Positions 36,140 through 44,902 of a DNA stretch of 64,000 bases are shown piece after piece (position 1 is the first letter of the stretch; the number at the start of each line of letters is the position of its first letter). The translations under genes were made by a program, and so were the position numbers. This stretch comes from Streptomyces lacrimifluminis (lineage in GTDB: Bacteria > Actinomycetota > Actinomycetes > Streptomycetales > Streptomycetaceae): NCBI RefSeq assembly GCF_014646095.1, contig NZ_BMMU01000021.1:62001-126000 (forward strand). The letters are read 5' to 3'. Below the pieces are notes generated by a model that was not told the DNA's origin, did not search any database, and saw nothing but the letters and a program-made list of their open reading frames with translations.

Positions 36140-36406
36140 TCACGGGCCGTGTCGGTCCGGTGGCCGGTACGGCGGGATGTCGGGGCCCGGCTGGTAGTGC
36201 GGCCCCTGCCGGATGTGCCGGAGGATCATGGTCAGGTCGACGGTGACGACCAGCCACAGGACACCGCAGGCAGCCGCCCAGCCGGGGCGCCCGGCGAGCG
36301 CGAACGCGGCCGTCCCCGCGATCGCCCAGAGCAGCCCCCACACGCTCAGCCACAGCCGTGCCCGCAGGGCACTGCGTGCTGTCGTCGGCTCACTGCCTGT
36401 ACGCAT
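36140..36406 (-). CDS. DUF6343 small membrane protein
   Basis: 88 residues with two hydrophobic helices (LWLSVWGLLWAIAGTAAFAL; AAACGVLWLVVTVDLTMIL) and the family's conserved C-terminal HIRQGPHYQPG. It starts MRTGSEPTTARSALR, as other DUF6343 members do, at the ATG preceded by an excellent AAGGAGGAG. Function unknown. It is divergent from the acyltransferase gene, with about 100 bp shared upstream. Confidence 0.85.
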   Translation of the reverse strand: MRTGSEPTTARSALRARLWLSVWGLLWAIAGTAAFALAGRPGWAAACGVLWLVVTVDLTMILRHIRQGPHYQPGPDIPPYRPPDRHGP

Positions 36407-36507
36407 CGGTACCACTCCTCCTTCCTGCAACGTACTCTTCGCTCCGGACGTTGACCAAGTGCCGCCGACCGGGGTGCCGGCCGCTGAGACGACGGGGGAC
36501 AACCAGC

Positions 36508-37458
36508 GTGCTGCCGGATGCCGACGACCTTCCCGAGATCCTGCTCGACCTGGCCGTACCTCATGAGGACATCAACGAACTGGTCGCCCTGCACCGGCTG
36601 TTGACCCGCGACTTCGGCGCGATGCGACTCCTGGAGGAGTGCGTCGAGGGACTGGTGCGGGACATGGGGGAGATCGGCGGTGCGACGCCCTGGCCCGCCG
36701 AGCGGATCGCGGAGCTCTTCACCGGGCAGGCGGAGGGGCGGGCGGACCAGGAGCCGGGGGCACTGGGCCGGTATTTCGCCGTGTACGTGTTCGTCGCGGC
36801 CCTTCCGTACGTACGTGCCCACCATCACGCACTCGGGATTCCGCCCGAGGTGTCCCGCCGCACGCTCGCCGACCTCGGGCGGAACATGGCGCTGCACCGC
36901 AGGAGGCACGGCCGGGGCGGTGTGGAGACGATGTGGTGGCTCGCCCTGCATTTCCACGGGGAACTGTTCCAGCTGGGGCGGCTGCAGTTCCAGCGGGCGC
37001 GGGTGGGACAGCGGGCGGCGGAGCTGCTCGCCGCCACCGGCCCGGCCCCGGACGCCGACGCGATGTGCCTCAGCCTTCACATCCCCGACTTTCACGGGCC
37101 GCTGTCCCCGGCGGCCTGCGACCGGTCCCTGGCACTGGCGCTGGACTTCTTCGCGCGGCACTTCCCGGCGGAGCGGTACACGGCCGGGGTCTGTCACTCC
37201 TGGCTGCTGGACACGCAGCTGAAGCGGTACCTGGAGGCGGATTCCCACATCGTCCGCTTCCAGGAACGCTTCCGGATCGCGGTGGACGAGGTCGAGTCGG
37301 CCGACTCCCAGCCGGTCCGGTTCGTGTTCGGGAATCCGGACCTGCCGGTGGCCGGGCTGCCCCGGCGGACCACGGTGGAACGGGCCGTCGGGGATCATCT
37401 GCGGGCGGGCGGCCACTGGTACATCGGGCACGGATGGTTCCCGCTGACGACGGTTTGA
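36508..37458 (+). CDS. Acyltransferase domain protein (GNAT-like, DUF5596 type)
   Basis: 316 residues. I recognise the streptomycete 'acyltransferase domain-containing' family, a divergent N-acetyltransferase fold in the C-terminal half (LSLHIPDFHGPLSP; ADSHIVRFQERFRI) after a helical N-terminal half. Substrate unknown. GTG at 36508 is used because the conserved region begins soon after and GACGGGGGA lies upstream; in-frame starts further up would overlap the divergent DUF6343 gene. The next gene on the strand starts 62 bp after its stop. Confidence 0.8.
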   Translation: MLPDADDLPEILLDLAVPHEDINELVALHRLLTRDFGAMRLLEECVEGLVRDMGEIGGATPWPAERIAELFTGQAEGRADQEPGALGRYFAVYVFVAALPYVRAHHHALGIPPEVSRRTLADLGRNMALHRRRHGRGGVETMWWLALHFHGELFQLGRLQFQRARVGQRAAELLAATGPAPDADAMCLSLHIPDFHGPLSPAACDRSLALALDFFARHFPAERYTAGVCHSWLLDTQLKRYLEADSHIVRFQERFRIAVDEVESADSQPVRFVFGNPDLPVAGLPRRTTVERAVGDHLRAGGHWYIGHGWFPLTTV

Positions 37459-37520
37459 CTCGAACGGGTGAACAGGCCGGGGGTGGGAACGGGCTTGCCG
37501 ACGCGGGCCGTTGTGCGGGC

Positions 37521-38210
37521 ATGGGACTGGAAATGCGAGAAGGATATGAAGGCACGGGACCGGGGGCGATCACCCCGGACGGCTGCGCGGTCGAGCTCTA
37601 CTCGCGGCTGCCGATCGGGGACGAGCCGGACATCATCGCCGCGGCGGTGCCCGCAGGCGCGCACATCCTGGAACTCGGAAGTGGCGTAGGACGCATGACC
37701 CACCCCCTCCTGGAGCGCGGCTTCACGGTCACGGCGGTGGACGAGTCGGCCGAGATGCTGGAGCGCGTCCGGGGAGCGCGCACGATATGCGGCCCGATCG
37801 AGGACCTCGACCTGGACGAGAGGTTCGACGTGGTGCTGCTCGCGTCGTTCCTCGTGCACGCCGGGGACGCCGAGGTCCGGCGGGGGCTGCTGCGCACCTG
37901 CGCCCGGCACCTCGCGGAGGACGGCCATGTGCTGATCCAACGCGAGGGCGCGGACTACCACACGAACCTGCCCCGCGAGCGGGTCGGGCCGAACGGCTCC
38001 ACGATACGGCTGGTGTCGTCGGAGCCGGTCGGGGACGGCGTCAACTCGGTGCGCGCGGAGTACGCGTTCCCGGACGCGGTGTGGACCCAGACCTTCCTGG
38101 CCCGGCCGTTGACACCGGAGCAGTTCGAGGAGGCTCTGGGGGAAGCGGGGATGAGGGTGGACCGGTATCTGACGGAGGACGGGGTCTGGGTGAGGGCGGT
38201 GCGTGGGTAG
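37521..38210 (+). CDS. Class I SAM-dependent methyltransferase
   Basis: 229 residues. Motif I ILELGSGVGRMTHPLLE at about 50-66 and the following acidic VTAVDES give the SAM-binding pocket; ERFDVVLLASFLVH is motif IV. Substrate is not evident. ATG at 37521 is taken; ATG 37533 is an alternative with AGAAGGA-like sequence after rather than before it. It may be co-transcribed with the MOSC gene 47 bp downstream. Confidence 0.85.
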   Translation: MGLEMREGYEGTGPGAITPDGCAVELYSRLPIGDEPDIIAAAVPAGAHILELGSGVGRMTHPLLERGFTVTAVDESAEMLERVRGARTICGPIEDLDLDERFDVVLLASFLVHAGDAEVRRGLLRTCARHLAEDGHVLIQREGADYHTNLPRERVGPNGSTIRLVSSEPVGDGVNSVRAEYAFPDAVWTQTFLARPLTPEQFEEALGEAGMRVDRYLTEDGVWVRAVRG

Positions 38211-38257
38211 GGGAAGGAGGTAGCGAACAGGGATACGTCAGCGAGGGGATTCCGACG

Positions 38258-38800
38258 ATGAGCGGCACGGTCGTGGCGGTCAGCAGCAACAGCGGGTACT
38301 CGTTCAGCAAGCCGAACCGGGACAGCGTCAGACTCCTGGCCGGGCTGGGTGTGGAGGGGGACGTGCATGCCGGGACGACCGTCAAGCACCGCTCGCGCAT
38401 GGCGAAGGACCCCACGCAGCCGAATCTGCGCCAGGTCCATCTGATCCATGAGGAGCTCTTCACCGAGGTCGGTGAGGAGGGATTCGAGGTGGAGCCAGGA
38501 GAACTCGGCGAGAACATCACCACCCGGGGCGTCGATCTGCTCGCGCTGCCGGTCGGCACCCTGCTGCACATAGGCGACGAGGTGGTGCTGACGGTGACCG
38601 GCCTGCGCAACCCCTGTCCGCAGATCGACAGGTTCCAGGACGGGCTGCTGAAACGGGTGGTGGGACGGGACGCCGCAGGGAACGTCGTCCGCAGGGCCGG
38701 AATCATGAGCATCGTGGAGGAGGGCGGCGAGGTGTGCCCCGGAGACACGGTCAAGGTCGAACTTCCCAGTGGGCCGCACCAGGCTCTGCGCCCCGTCTGA
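38258..38800 (+). CDS. MOSC domain protein
   Basis: 180 residues, one MOSC domain: GVEGDVHAGTTVKH, GELGENITTRGVDLLALP, and the conserved cysteine in LRNPCPQIDRFQ. MOSC domains occur in molybdenum-cofactor sulfurases and YiiM-like enzymes that use Moco to reduce N-hydroxylated compounds; the stand-alone form here is closest to the latter. Cytoplasmic. The start is the ATG at 38258, beginning the conserved MSGTVVAVS. It links in theme to the molybdopterin oxidoreductase at 18-20 kb but is not near it. Confidence 0.9.
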   Translation: MSGTVVAVSSNSGYSFSKPNRDSVRLLAGLGVEGDVHAGTTVKHRSRMAKDPTQPNLRQVHLIHEELFTEVGEEGFEVEPGELGENITTRGVDLLALPVGTLLHIGDEVVLTVTGLRNPCPQIDRFQDGLLKRVVGRDAAGNVVRRAGIMSIVEEGGEVCPGDTVKVELPSGPHQALRPV

Positions 38801-38890
38801 GAAGTCCCGCCGAGCGGCGATGAGTTCCGGGCCGGCGGTCGGTCTACCTCTGTGAAAGCAACGCGAAACCGCTGCCCACAGGAGACCTCC

Positions 38891-39358
38891 ATGTCCGAGA
38901 CCACCGCTCCCGTCACGTCCCCCAGCTCCGCCCCCACCACGCAGGTGGCTTCCGCCAGGTCCGTGTCCGCTCGTGGACGGCGCGCCCGGATCGCGCTGCG
39001 GGCGCTTCAGGTGGTGCTCGCCCTCTTCTACGGGTTCGCCAGTGCGCTGCCCAAGCTGATCGCGCACCCGTCGGCCGCCGAGTCCTTCGACAGGCTGGGC
39101 TGGGGCAGCGCGGGCATGTACACCATCGGGCTGCTCGAACTGGCCGGAGCCGTCGCACTGTTGGTTCCGGTGCTGCAGTCGGTGGCCGCGATGGGCCTGG
39201 GCGCGCTGATGGTGGGCGCGTTCATCGTGCAGGTCGCGGTCTTCGACGGGCAGTACGCGGCGACACCACTGATCCTCATCGTGCCGCTCACCCTCATCGC
39301 CTGGGCCCGCCGGGGGCACAACGCGGATCTGCTGCGGCTGGTACGGCGACGGGCGTGA
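38891..39358 (+). CDS. DoxX family membrane protein
   Basis: 155 residues. A polar Ser/Thr/Ala start of ~30 residues is followed by four hydrophobic helices with the DoxX pattern (ALFYGFASALPKLIAHPSAAE, in part; GLLELAGAVALLVP). DoxX-like proteins are small quinone-associated or redox-related membrane proteins; the specific role is unknown. ATG at 38891 follows GGAGA. It is 90 bp after the MOSC gene. Confidence 0.87.
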   Translation: MSETTAPVTSPSSAPTTQVASARSVSARGRRARIALRALQVVLALFYGFASALPKLIAHPSAAESFDRLGWGSAGMYTIGLLELAGAVALLVPVLQSVAAMGLGALMVGAFIVQVAVFDGQYAATPLILIVPLTLIAWARRGHNADLLRLVRRRA

Positions 39359-39511
39359 CGGTGTCGGCGTACGGCCAGGAGTGGCCTACGGCAGGCGGTG
39401 GCGTCCGACGGGTCGTGGTGACCCGGTCGGGCGCCGCCGCCGCGTCCACGGGGCCGGGTGGGGTCGTGTCCCGGCCTGCCGGCCTTGGGGGAGGGTGGTT
39501 CGGTGGTCGTC

Positions 39512-40033
39512 TTACGAGGCGTCGTCGGGTCCGGTGAGGCCTCGCAGGCGTTCCATCTCGCGGCGGTCGCGCTTCGTCGGGCGGCCCGTGCCACGGTCGC
39601 GGACACCGGCGGGGGCGACGGCCTCGCGGGGTGGCGGCGGAGGGCTGTTGTCGACGTAGCACTGGACGGCCACCGGGGCTCCGACCCGCTTGCGGATCAG
39701 GCGTTTCACCACGACGACCCGTTCCTGACCGGCGTGGCGGAGGCGGACCTCGTCTCCGACGCGCACGGCGTACGCGGGCTTCACACGGTCCCCGTTGACG
39801 CGTACGTGGCCGCCCCGGCAGGCGGTCGCGCCCATGGAGCGGGTCTTCACCAGACGCACCGACCAGATCCAGCTGTCGATGCGGACCGTCTCGCCGCTCG
39901 CCGGCCGGGCGGCGTCGGCCGCGGCCACCGCCGGTGCGACCGGTGGAGCCGGTGCGGTGTCGGTCGCGGTGCCGTCTTCGGTGTGCGCGCTGCCCTCGGT
40001 GTCCGCGCCCTCGGAAGCCCTGCCAGATGCCAT
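39512..40033 (-). CDS. S4-domain RNA-binding protein (Hsp15-like)
   Basis: 173 residues. Residues ~50-100 are an S4 domain (RIDSWIWSVRLVKTRSMGA, then HVRVNGDRVKPAYAV), as in Hsp15, which binds stalled 50S subunits carrying nascent peptide and helps their recycling. The ~48-residue N-terminal Ala/Thr/Asp-rich stretch is unusual and low-complexity; the C-terminus is basic (TKRDRREMERLR), likely to contact RNA. ATG at 40033. It converges on the DoxX gene and is divergent from the glycosylase gene. Confidence 0.88.
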   Translation of the reverse strand: MASGRASEGADTEGSAHTEDGTATDTAPAPPVAPAVAAADAARPASGETVRIDSWIWSVRLVKTRSMGATACRGGHVRVNGDRVKPAYAVRVGDEVRLRHAGQERVVVVKRLIRKRVGAPVAVQCYVDNSPPPPPREAVAPAGVRDRGTGRPTKRDRREMERLRGLTGPDDAS

Positions 40034-40175
40034 GCCCTCGACCTTAGTACTCCAGGCCGGGCGGACCGGACGGCTTTTTCCGGTCTCGGTGCGGATACAT
40101 GGCCCTGATACCCGGCTCTGTCATCGGGACCTGATTCCGGGGGGTGGCTGTCGTCCACCGCTCTACCGTGGACGT

Positions 40176-40895
40176 ATGGACATCGACGGTCCGGCCGGAC
40201 TGACCGCGCTGGACGAGCGGATCGCCGGGTGCCGGCGCTGCCCTCGGCTGGTCGCCTGGCGGGAGGAGGTCGCCCGTACCAAGCGGGCCGGCTTCGCGGA
40301 CCGGGACTACTGGGGGCGGCCGGTGCCGGGGTTCGGGCCGGCGGATGCCCGGCTGCTGATCGTCGGGCTGGCGCCCGCTGCCCACGGCGGGAACCGGACC
40401 GGGCGGATGTTCACGGGGGACCGCTCCGGAGACGTGCTGTACGCGGCGCTGCACGAGGTGGGGCTCGCGTCGCAGGCCGGTGCGGTGAGCGTCGACGACG
40501 GGCTCGAACTGTACGGCGTACGCGTCACCTCGCCCGTGCACTGCGCCCCGCCCGCCAACAGACCGACGCCCGAGGAGCGGGACGCGTGCCGGCCCTGGCT
40601 GGTGAGTGAGCTGGAGCTGCTCCGGCCGACACTGCGGGCCGTGGTGGTGCTCGGGGCGTTCGGGTGGCAGGCGACGCTGCCCGTCCTCGACGCGGCCGGC
40701 TGGAGCGTGCCGCGTCCGCGCCCCGTCTTCGGGCACGGGGCGCGGGTCACGCTCGGCGGCGGGCTGCGGCTCTTCGGCTGTTTCCACGTCAGCCAGCGCA
40801 ACACCTTCACCGGCCGCCTCACGCCCGCGATGCTCCGGGATGTGCTGCGGGACGCGGCGGGCGCCGCCGGCCTGCCCCACCAGCGGCAGCAGTAG
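40176..40895 (+). CDS. Uracil-DNA glycosylase, family 5 (UdgB)
   Basis: 239 residues. The family-5 motif A GLAPAAHGGNRTGRMFTGD and motif B HVSQRNTFTGRLT are both present. Cysteines in GCRRCPRL, PVHCAPP and LFGCFH would bind the 4Fe-4S cluster of this family. UdgB removes uracil, hypoxanthine and other deaminated bases from DNA; useful in a very GC-rich genome where cytosine deamination is frequent. ATG at 40176; a GTG six bases upstream is an alternative. Confidence 0.93.
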   Translation: MDIDGPAGLTALDERIAGCRRCPRLVAWREEVARTKRAGFADRDYWGRPVPGFGPADARLLIVGLAPAAHGGNRTGRMFTGDRSGDVLYAALHEVGLASQAGAVSVDDGLELYGVRVTSPVHCAPPANRPTPEERDACRPWLVSELELLRPTLRAVVVLGAFGWQATLPVLDAAGWSVPRPRPVFGHGARVTLGGGLRLFGCFHVSQRNTFTGRLTPAMLRDVLRDAAGAAGLPHQRQQ

Positions 40896-40958
40896 GTGAG
40901 AGCAGCAGCGGCGAGAATTGGTGAGACCGGACCGGCGTAGGCACGTTACGTTGCCGCG

Positions 40959-41930
40959 ATGGGCCTGTATCCGGAGATCGAACCGTACGACCACGGCATG
41001 CTCGACGTCGGGGACGGCAACCGCGTCCACTGGGAAGTCTGCGGCGACCCGCGGGGCAAACCGGCGGTGGTGCTGCACGGGGGGCCGGGGTCGGGGGCGA
41101 GCGCGAACCTCCGGCGGTACCTCGATCCGGCCGCGTACCGGATCGTGCTGCTCGACCAGCGTGGGGCCGGGCGTTCGACACCGCACGCGAGCGCGTACGA
41201 CACCGATATGAGCGTCAACACGACAGGTCACATCCTGGCCGATCTCGAGCTGCTGCGGCGGCACTTGGGGATCGAGCGGTGGCTGGTGTGGGGGGTGTCG
41301 TGGGGGTCGGTGCTCGGGCTGCGGTACGCGCAGACGCATCCGGAGGCCGTGTCCGAGCTGGTGCTCACCGCGGTCGCGACCGGTTCCGGCGCCGAAGTGG
41401 CCCTGCTGACCAGAGGCCTGGGGAATCTGTTCCCCGAGGCGTTCGAGAGGTTCCGCGCCGAGGTGCCCGAGGACGAGCGGGACGGGAATCTGGCCGCCGC
41501 GTACAACCGGCTGCTGGAGTCGCCCGACCCCGAGGTCCGGGCACGCGCCGCACGGGCGTGGACCGACTGGGAGACGGCCATGGTCCCGGCGCCGCCCCGT
41601 TCCGTACCGCGCTACGAGGACCCGGTGTTCCGCATGGGCTTCGCCCGGACCGTCACCCACTACTGGGGCGGGGACCACTTCCTGGGCGAGGGGAACGGGG
41701 GCGCCGAAGGCGTCGTACTGCGCGACGCGCACCGGCTCGAGAACATCCCCGGCACCCTTGTCCAGGGCAGCCTCGACCCCGGGAATCTGCTCGGCACGGT
41801 CTGGCGGCTCCATCACGCCTGGCCCGGCAGCGAGTTGATCGTCGTCGACGAGGTGGGGCACAACGCGGGGGCGCCGGGCATGGTGGACGAGCTGGTGGCG
41901 GCCACGGACCGGTACGCCGCCCGCGGCTGA
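40959..41930 (+). CDS. pip: Prolyl aminopeptidase (peptidase family S33)
   Basis: 323 residues, alpha/beta-hydrolase fold. HGGPGSGAS forms the oxyanion loop; the nucleophile serine is in WGVSWGS near residue 111; DQRGAGRS is the conserved S33 element, with Asp and His of the triad in the C-terminal part (GSLDPGN; VDEVGHNAG). It releases N-terminal proline from peptides in the cytoplasm. No signal peptide. It starts 63 bp after the glycosylase gene. Confidence 0.95.
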   Translation: MGLYPEIEPYDHGMLDVGDGNRVHWEVCGDPRGKPAVVLHGGPGSGASANLRRYLDPAAYRIVLLDQRGAGRSTPHASAYDTDMSVNTTGHILADLELLRRHLGIERWLVWGVSWGSVLGLRYAQTHPEAVSELVLTAVATGSGAEVALLTRGLGNLFPEAFERFRAEVPEDERDGNLAAAYNRLLESPDPEVRARAARAWTDWETAMVPAPPRSVPRYEDPVFRMGFARTVTHYWGGDHFLGEGNGGAEGVVLRDAHRLENIPGTLVQGSLDPGNLLGTVWRLHHAWPGSELIVVDEVGHNAGAPGMVDELVAATDRYAARG

Positions 41931-41942
41931 GTCGGCGGACGG

Positions 41943-42353
41943 CTAGCGACGGCGGGTGCGGGTGCGTTCGCCCGCGGACTGCACGAACTGGAGTTCCAGC
42001 GTGGGTGGGGGAGGAACGACACCCGGGCCGCCGGCCTCCGCCCAGCGGAGTATCTCGTCGGTGCAGTCGTCGCCCATCGACCAGCCGATCCACACGGCTT
42101 TCCCGCCTCGACTGCGGCCCTCGCCCGAGGGCTGTACGACGATGACGTTCGCCTGGTCGCAGGGGCCGAGGCAGTCCGTCGTACGGACGGAGAGGCGCCC
42201 GGCGGAGGCGGTGGCCGCCGCGCGCAGCCGCTCCAACTGCCAGTCGTGGTCGTAGCCGGGGTACTTGCGCGGGTCGCCGCAGCAGCAGCCACGGCAGACG
42301 ACCAGCGTGCAGGGGCGGGTGCGGGCGGCACCGATCACCGTACGGGTGGTCAC
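41943..42353 (-). CDS. Thioredoxin-like (2Fe-2S) ferredoxin domain protein
   Basis: 136 residues. The thioredoxin-like 2Fe-2S fold is shown by CTLVVCRGCCCG at about 12-23 and RTTDCLGPCDQANVIVVQP at about 55-73, the four-cysteine arrangement found in NuoE-like and stand-alone ferredoxins. Electron-transfer partner unknown. The GTG at 42353 overlaps the stop of a small upstream frame (GTGA). It converges on the prolyl aminopeptidase gene with 12 bp between stops. Confidence 0.85.
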   Translation of the reverse strand: MTTRTVIGAARTRPCTLVVCRGCCCGDPRKYPGYDHDWQLERLRAAATASAGRLSVRTTDCLGPCDQANVIVVQPSGEGRSRGGKAVWIGWSMGDDCTDEILRWAEAGGPGVVPPPPTLELQFVQSAGERTRTRRR

Positions 42354-42523
42354 AGGTCGCCCTCCGGGGTCTTGCCGGTTGTGGCCGGGATGCTGTCGAG
42401 ACGCGCGGCCGGTGTGCGTCCGACCAGCCGGTCGCCGTGCCCCGGTCGGCCCGCGATCTTCCTCTCCCACGGAGCCGCCACGGCTCGCTCGTGCACTGCT
42501 CCGAACGGTTCGATCTTCGTCAT
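42350..42523 (-). CDS. Possible 57-residue protein coupled to the 2Fe-2S gene
   Basis: A small frame, MTKIEPFGAVHERAV to the end TGKTPEGDL, whose stop overlaps the GTG start of the 2Fe-2S gene (GTGA). Basic and without recognisable domain. The four-base overlap and normal codon use are the only support; it could be the leader of the 2Fe-2S gene rather than a gene. The ~295 bp upstream to the GH6 gene show nothing further I can support. Confidence 0.35.
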   Translation of the reverse strand: MTKIEPFGAVHERAVAAPWERKIAGRPGHGDRLVGRTPAARLDSIPATTGKTPEGDL

Positions 42524-42818
42524 GGGCCCATCTTCGCCGACCCGGGGGTGAGGTACGGACGCGGCAGAGCGGACGTGCGCGGGCTCGCCCCGCGGTCTCT
42601 CGGCCGCCGCTGTCCCCGACTCCGCGACGAACGGCGGGGGCGGAGCCGGGGCCGCTGCCGGTGGGGTGATCTTGGGGCGGCTCGGTGGTGGTGCGCGCGG
42701 TGCCGGCAGGTGGTGACCGCAGACTCCGGGGAGGTCGGATCGTCGTCGCCGACGCGGCCCGTCGGCGACGGGAACGGAGTCGCCTGTGCCCGGGTTGCGC
42801 AGATCGCCGAGGTTGTTC

Positions 42819-43868
42819 ATGTGGTCACCGAGAGGTCTCGTGGTCGTCCTGCTCGTGGGGGGCTGCTGTGTGGGGGTCCTCGGGACAGGGGAGGAGGACG
42901 CTCGTACGGCGGGGCCGGGGACGGGTGCGTCCGTCGGTTCCGGGGAGTACGCGGGTGGGCGGGAAGGGGCGGGCTTCGAACCGCTGTGGGTGGATCCCCG
43001 GTCGCCCGCGGCGCGGCAGGCCGCCGAGTGGCGGCTCGCGGGGCGGGACGAGGACGCCGAGCTGATGGACCGTATCGCGAGCCGTCCCCAGGCCGCGTGG
43101 GTGACCGGGGAGAGTCCCCGGGCCGAGGTCCAGACGGTCACCATGGCCGCGGCACGCGACGGGCGGACGGCCGTGCTGGTGGCGTACGACATCCCGGGCC
43201 GGGACTGCGGACAGTACTCCGGCGGCGGTGCCCTGGGCGGGCTGGACTACCGCACCTGGGTGGACGGGTTCGCGGCGGGCCTCGGGGACCGGGGTGCCTA
43301 TGTGATCGTCGAACCGGACGCCGTCGCCCAGGTGGTCGCGGGCTGCGCACAGGTCGACGCGGAGGAGCGGTACGCGCTGCTCGCCTACGCCGTCGAGCGC
43401 ATCAAACGGCAGCCGCACGCGCGCGTGTACCTCGACGCGGGCAACTCCGGCTGGATCCCGCAGCCGGCGCGGCTGGTCGAGGCGTTGCGGTCGGCGGGGG
43501 TGGGACAGGCCGACGGGTTCGCCCTGAACGTCTCCAACTTCCAGACCGACCAGGACAGTTCGGTCTACGGCGACACCCTGTCGAGGGCTCTCGGCGGCAA
43601 GCACTACGTCGTGGACACCAGCCGCAACGGCAACGGTCCCTACAGCGGTACCGACACCGGGATCGGTGCGGACGCGGAGTCGTGGTGCAATCCACCGGGA
43701 CGGGCCCTGGGGACACCGCCCACGACGGTCACCGGCCGTCCGCGGCTCGACGCCCAGCTGTGGATCAAACGGCCGGGCGAGTCCGACGGCACCTGCCGGG
43801 GCGGTCCGCCGGCCGGGCAGTGGTGGTCGTCGTACGCCCTCGAACTCGCCCGCAACGCACGGTCGTGA
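42819..43868 (+). CDS. Secreted or lipid-anchored GH6 beta-1,4-glucanase (cellulase) catalytic domain
   Basis: 349 residues. The GH6 signatures are clear: YDIPGRDCGQYSGGG (catalytic acid region) and VEPDAV, with 'YLDAGNSGWIPQPARL' and NVSNFQTD further on. These enzymes release cellobiose from beta-1,4-glucans with inversion. The N-terminus (MWSPRGLVVVLLVGGCCVG) is a signal peptide; VGGC could act as a lipobox, which would tether the enzyme to the cell rather than release it. No cellulose-binding module is present, so it may act on soluble or self-made glucan. ATG at 42819 has GAGG upstream. Confidence 0.92.
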   Translation: MWSPRGLVVVLLVGGCCVGVLGTGEEDARTAGPGTGASVGSGEYAGGREGAGFEPLWVDPRSPAARQAAEWRLAGRDEDAELMDRIASRPQAAWVTGESPRAEVQTVTMAAARDGRTAVLVAYDIPGRDCGQYSGGGALGGLDYRTWVDGFAAGLGDRGAYVIVEPDAVAQVVAGCAQVDAEERYALLAYAVERIKRQPHARVYLDAGNSGWIPQPARLVEALRSAGVGQADGFALNVSNFQTDQDSSVYGDTLSRALGGKHYVVDTSRNGNGPYSGTDTGIGADAESWCNPPGRALGTPPTTVTGRPRLDAQLWIKRPGESDGTCRGGPPAGQWWSSYALELARNARS

Positions 43869-43901
43869 GCCTGGGCCGAGCCTGCGGGGCCCCGGGGCGC
43901 G

Positions 43902-44375
43902 CTACGGCTGCCAGACGTACCGCACGTCAGGCTCCCGCTCCTCGTTTCCGCCGCCGTCCGTGTACTCGACGGCGGTGAAGCCGTGGCGTTCGTAGAAACG
44001 ATGGGCGGGCTTGTTGACCTGGAAGGTCCACAGGGTCAGTCCGCCAGGGCCGCGCCCCTTCGCGAGAGCGAGGAAAAGGTCACCGATGCCATGGCCACGC
44101 CAGTCCGGGAGCAGGTACAGCTGCGACACCTCGTCACCGGCGAGCACCATCACTCCGACGATCCCGTCCGCGGACGACGCCTCCGCGACCCAGGTCTCGC
44201 GGTGCGGCACCACCACGTCCCGGAAGTAGTCGCGGACCTCGTCGTCGGACCGTGGCCAGGCGACGGTCGGCAGGGCGGCGGCTCTGGACCGCAGCAGTAC
44301 GTCGGCCGCGGCACCGGCATCGTCGGCCGTGGCACGGCGAAGGGTGATTTCAGGGCTGGGGGACGAGGGAGTCAC
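43902..44375 (-). CDS. GNAT family N-acetyltransferase
   Basis: 157 residues. The acetyl-CoA-binding motif A is in 'LYLLPDWRGHGIGDLFLALAK' (in part), followed by 'FQVNKPAHRFYERHGF', the usual C-terminal GNAT signature. Substrate unknown. The GTG at 44375 lies in the second copy of an 11-bp tandem duplication and overlaps the RidA stop by four bases, so it should be translated by coupling to ridA. Deleting one copy would join both proteins in frame. Confidence 0.88.
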   Translation of the reverse strand: MTPSSPSPEITLRRATADDAGAAADVLLRSRAAALPTVAWPRSDDEVRDYFRDVVVPHRETWVAEASSADGIVGVMVLAGDEVSQLYLLPDWRGHGIGDLFLALAKGRGPGGLTLWTFQVNKPAHRFYERHGFTAVEYTDGGGNEEREPDVRYVWQP

Positions 44376-44386
44376 GAGGGAGTCAC
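44364..44386. repeat. 11-bp tandem duplication at the RidA-GNAT junction
   Basis: On the minus strand GTGACTCCCTC occurs twice back to back. The first copy ends the RidA frame (…GTG ACT CCC TCG TGA) and the second starts the GNAT frame with GTG. Confidence 0.85.
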
Positions 44387-44902
44387 AAGGGTGGAGCCTG
44401 TCAGAGGTGCCGTGCCGAACGCACCTGGATCCGGCGGAGTTCCAGCGCGCCCGGCAGGCTCCTCCGACCTCGCCTCCGGTTCCGAACCCGCCTTCGGCTC
44501 CGGTTCCGGGACGGCAGCCGTCGCCGTGATCTCCACCAACTGCCCCGGGTAGCCGAGGCAGGCCACCCCGATCAGGGTCGAAGAATGAGGTCCGGTGGAC
44601 AGGCCGGACGCCTCCACGACCTCCCAGACGGCGGACAGAACCCCGGGCTCGCCGCTCACGACATACACGTCGGTCGTCAGGACATGTGCGAAGTCGCTGT
44701 CCACCGCCCGGAGTTGCTCGCCCAGATTGGCGATCACCTGTTGCGCCTGTCGTACGGGATCGCCCACGCCGACGATCCTCCCCTCCGCGTCCAGTGGCAC
44801 GGAGCCCGCGAGAAACGCGAGACGCGTGCCCGCCTCGACGACGCTGGCGTGGGAGTACGTGGGCGGCGGGAACAGGCCGGGGACAGTGACGCGCTTGAGC
44901 AT
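44372..44902 (-). CDS. RidA (YjgF/YER057c/UK114) family protein
   Basis: 176 residues; the first ~130 form the RidA fold (AFLAGSVPLDAEGRIVG, then 'IANLGEQLRAVDSDFAHVL', in part). Canonical RidA deaminates reactive enamines and imines using a conserved arginine; here the equivalent region reads IGVACLGYPGQLVEI and lacks it, so this is a non-canonical subfamily member with uncertain activity. The C-terminal ~45 residues are a Pro/Glu/Gly-rich tail that looks like a linker, consistent with a former fusion to the GNAT domain downstream. ATG at 44902 follows GGAG. Confidence 0.87.
   Translation of the reverse strand: MLKRVTVPGLFPPPTYSHASVVEAGTRLAFLAGSVPLDAEGRIVGVGDPVRQAQQVIANLGEQLRAVDSDFAHVLTTDVYVVSGEPGVLSAVWEVVEASGLSTGPHSSTLIGVACLGYPGQLVEITATAAVPEPEPKAGSEPEARSEEPAGRAGTPPDPGAFGTAPLTGSTLVTPS

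Noticed and set aside
36121..36140. GT-repeat (CGTGTGTGTG) as a microsatellite of interest
   Set aside because: Only a few units and no sign of function.
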